A stretch of DNA of 64,000 nucleotides from Oscheius sp. JU75 (taxonomy: Eukaryota > Nematoda > Chromadorea > Rhabditida > Rhabditidae). The translations under genes and the position numbers were made by a program. Shown piece after piece: positions 62,329 through 64,000 of the stretch; position 1 is the stretch's first letter, and every line of letters begins with the position of its first letter. The notes beneath the pieces were generated by a model, which worked only from the letters and a program-made list of their open reading frames with translations, was not told the DNA's origin and did not search any database. Where the stretch lies: the NCBI GenBank assembly GCA_037178855.1, contig JASJZC010000002.1, positions 5,022,001 to 5,086,000 on the forward strand, in the 5' to 3' direction.

Positions 62329-63655
62329 ACTACTGAATTCTATGTCCAGAAACCTGTGGTCGCGAGACTACGTTTCTGTACGGTGTCTAAATTCAGACTC
62401 ATAAAAGGGTTGTAAACAATCAAGCCAAACTCCTACATATTTTGTTCGTAAATGAATTAAAGTGTTTTGCGGGTCTAAAAATACCAAAAACAGAAATCAA
62501 GCGCAACTTTTTATTACTCTGCGTTCTGTTGACAGACTAGGCCCCCACTGGTCCGTAAAGAACAAGGCGTAGGGCGACTTCCGGTCCCGGAAACCGTGGA
62601 AGAAGGTCAACTGAGGGAGCGCAGTAGTCATTCATTCTCTCTCCCGAGAGCAACTTCTATTTTCTTCGAAATTATGACGTGAGGGTGGGATCATCTCTTC
62701 CTCTCCTCGGGGACCATTTTGACTTATGACCTACACGTCAGTTCCAGGTCTTAACAGCCAAACTTTGTCTCTTTTCTTAATATCTTCCGATACAATTGAG
62801 AGCAAAATTCAGACCTTTTAATAGATGAATCTAGTCATTGCTTGACGTCGCAAAAACTGTCCACCCGCGATCATCCTCTATTAGGCTGGCTCAGCAGATC
62901 TTGTCCCCACGATTGCTCGTTCTTTCTGCTGACCTCGCTCTTTTAAGGAAAGGAGGAGAACAAAATGATGCTTCTTCAGGCCCTTTGCTAATTACAGTCA
63001 TTGGGTCACTGACCAATGAGCACTCTGACCCTGTGATGGCCTCTCTCTTTATGGTCCCGTCGACACGAGTCGGTTCCTGTTGGCATGTTTGACTTACAGA
63101 CTCTGGCTCCATAACTCAATTTCTATTCTAGCGCAACGTGATTGTCATCTCATAAGGTGTTAGGTATCAAACTAAGCATTTTAATAGTAAGTGAGACCAT
63201 GAAGTGGAGCAAAGTCCCGTGGCCTGATCTGATCTGAAGAGGGTTAAAAAGTCATTAACATATCTTTCGAGACAGGATAGCGACTGCTTTTGAAGCGGCG
63301 AGGTGAGGTTGAGGTGAATGATCTGTCGGTTCTCATGCGATAAGACAGGTCACTGTAATACCGACTCATTTTTCGGCGTGTACCGAATGCAAAACTTTAT
63401 CGACTCTTTAGATTCATTCCACAAACTATTATATCTCATTTCTCACATGGGCTTCTGAACTACTCATAAACTTAAATAAATACCCAGGCATTTCCCTTTC
63501 TCTTCCGAATCTGAACAACATTTATTTGCCCTCCCTGCCCTTATTAGACCCCTACACCTGTGGGTATACGTCGCTGATTGATGAAATTAAACTGAAACTC
63601 ACTTGTCTTTCCCTCGTCAAAAGCTTTTCCATAGCGTCAGACCCTTTTTCAGCGG
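62329..63655. other. Intergenic
   Basis: Between the collagen gene and the final plus-strand gene. No exon supported. Likely holds the promoter of the latter; its ATG at 63656 follows a TTTTTCAG acceptor by three bases. Confidence 0.45.
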
Positions 63656-64000
63656 ATGCTCTGCCTTCTGTTCCTGCCAGCAGTCCTCAGCCAGCATTCA
63701 TCCAACTTCTACTATCCCTTCCCACCGACAGATCTTCAAGCAGTTAACGATGTTGTAAGCCGACTTGCGCCATTTGTACGTGCCTTCTGTTGGGTTACAG
63801 TAACATGGTTTAGGTATCTGATTTAGTTACCTTTGAACTCGATGGTCTCTCCGATAGAGCGAGGCTGGAAGTAGATCGAAGTAAGATAACTATTCGAGGA
63901 GGAAGTGGATCGGCTGTACTCTACAGCCTGAATGTAAGTTTTCAGAATAAGTGAGAGACAGACAGAGATAGAAAGAGGGAACTAAAAGTTCTTCAGCGAT
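63656..64000 (+). CDS. Secreted protein, 5' end only
   Basis: Exons 63656-63775 and 63814-63933 are in phase, then the gene runs out of the window. The start MLCLLFLPAVLS is a signal peptide and lies three bases after a TTTTTCAG acceptor. The mature part begins QHSSNFYYPFPPTDLQAVND and continues VTFELDGLSDRARLEVDRSK and ITIRGGSGSAVLYSLN, a beta-rich segment. Too little is visible to assign a family. Confidence 0.6.

Overview
The window is nuclear DNA from a nematode, most likely a chromadorean; I cannot name the genus. The case rests on a cuticle collagen, a cuticlin-type ZP protein, two nematode-type serpentine receptors, a PMT-2 phosphoethanolamine methyltransferase, a CDR/FAXC protein, and very short introns (mostly 30-60 nt) ending in TTTCAG or TTTTAG. 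Many start codons lie 0-15 nt after such an acceptor, as expected for spliced-leader trans-splicing. All gene models were rebuilt by hand from reading frames and splice phases; where exon sums are given they are in frame.

Layout. 1-1620: 3' end of peroxisomal GNPAT (ends in the PTS1 signal AKL), with an intron-containing tRNA-Leu(CAA) inside one of its introns. 3715-8307: three uncharacterised genes: an EGF-tail membrane protein, a tail-anchored protein and a small basic protein. 9216-10575 (minus): a likely two-gene operon, including a thioredoxin-fold PRXL2-like protein that lacks the usual redox cysteines and ends in a CAAX box. 12254-16980 (minus): a single-pass micro-protein, acid sphingomyelinase and a small unknown gene with a nearby inverted partial copy. 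17541-21546: an Srg/Srv-like receptor converging, with 9 bp between stop codons, on a double TolB-type propeller gene.

23314-29498: a basic unknown protein, a gamma/delta-sarcoglycan and PCID2. 30016-42142: three near-identical actin genes in mixed orientation, enclosing a TCF20/RAI1-like ePHD gene, PIG-M, DPH5 (a probable operon) and a CDR/FAXC gene. The first actin copy carries a one-base frameshift. 42314-48183: secreted and membrane proteins (a CPxC protein, a ZP-C cuticlin, a GPI-type surface protein, a four-helix MARVEL-like protein). 48184-53750 is gene-poor. 52463-55522: PMT-2. 55523-58049: intergenic, with a strong microRNA-like hairpin. 58050-60202: a DMSR-like peptide receptor. 60439-62328: a cuticle collagen with an unusual tail. 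63656 to the end: the start of a secreted protein gene.

The genes mix housekeeping roles (ether lipid, GPI anchor and diphthamide synthesis, mRNA export) with surface, cuticle, muscle and signalling roles. Apart from the two probable operons I see no single pathway cluster. The candidates most likely to be undescribed are the CAAX-bearing redox-dead thioredoxin-fold protein, the double propeller, the ZP-C-only cuticlin, the hairpin RNA and several small membrane proteins.
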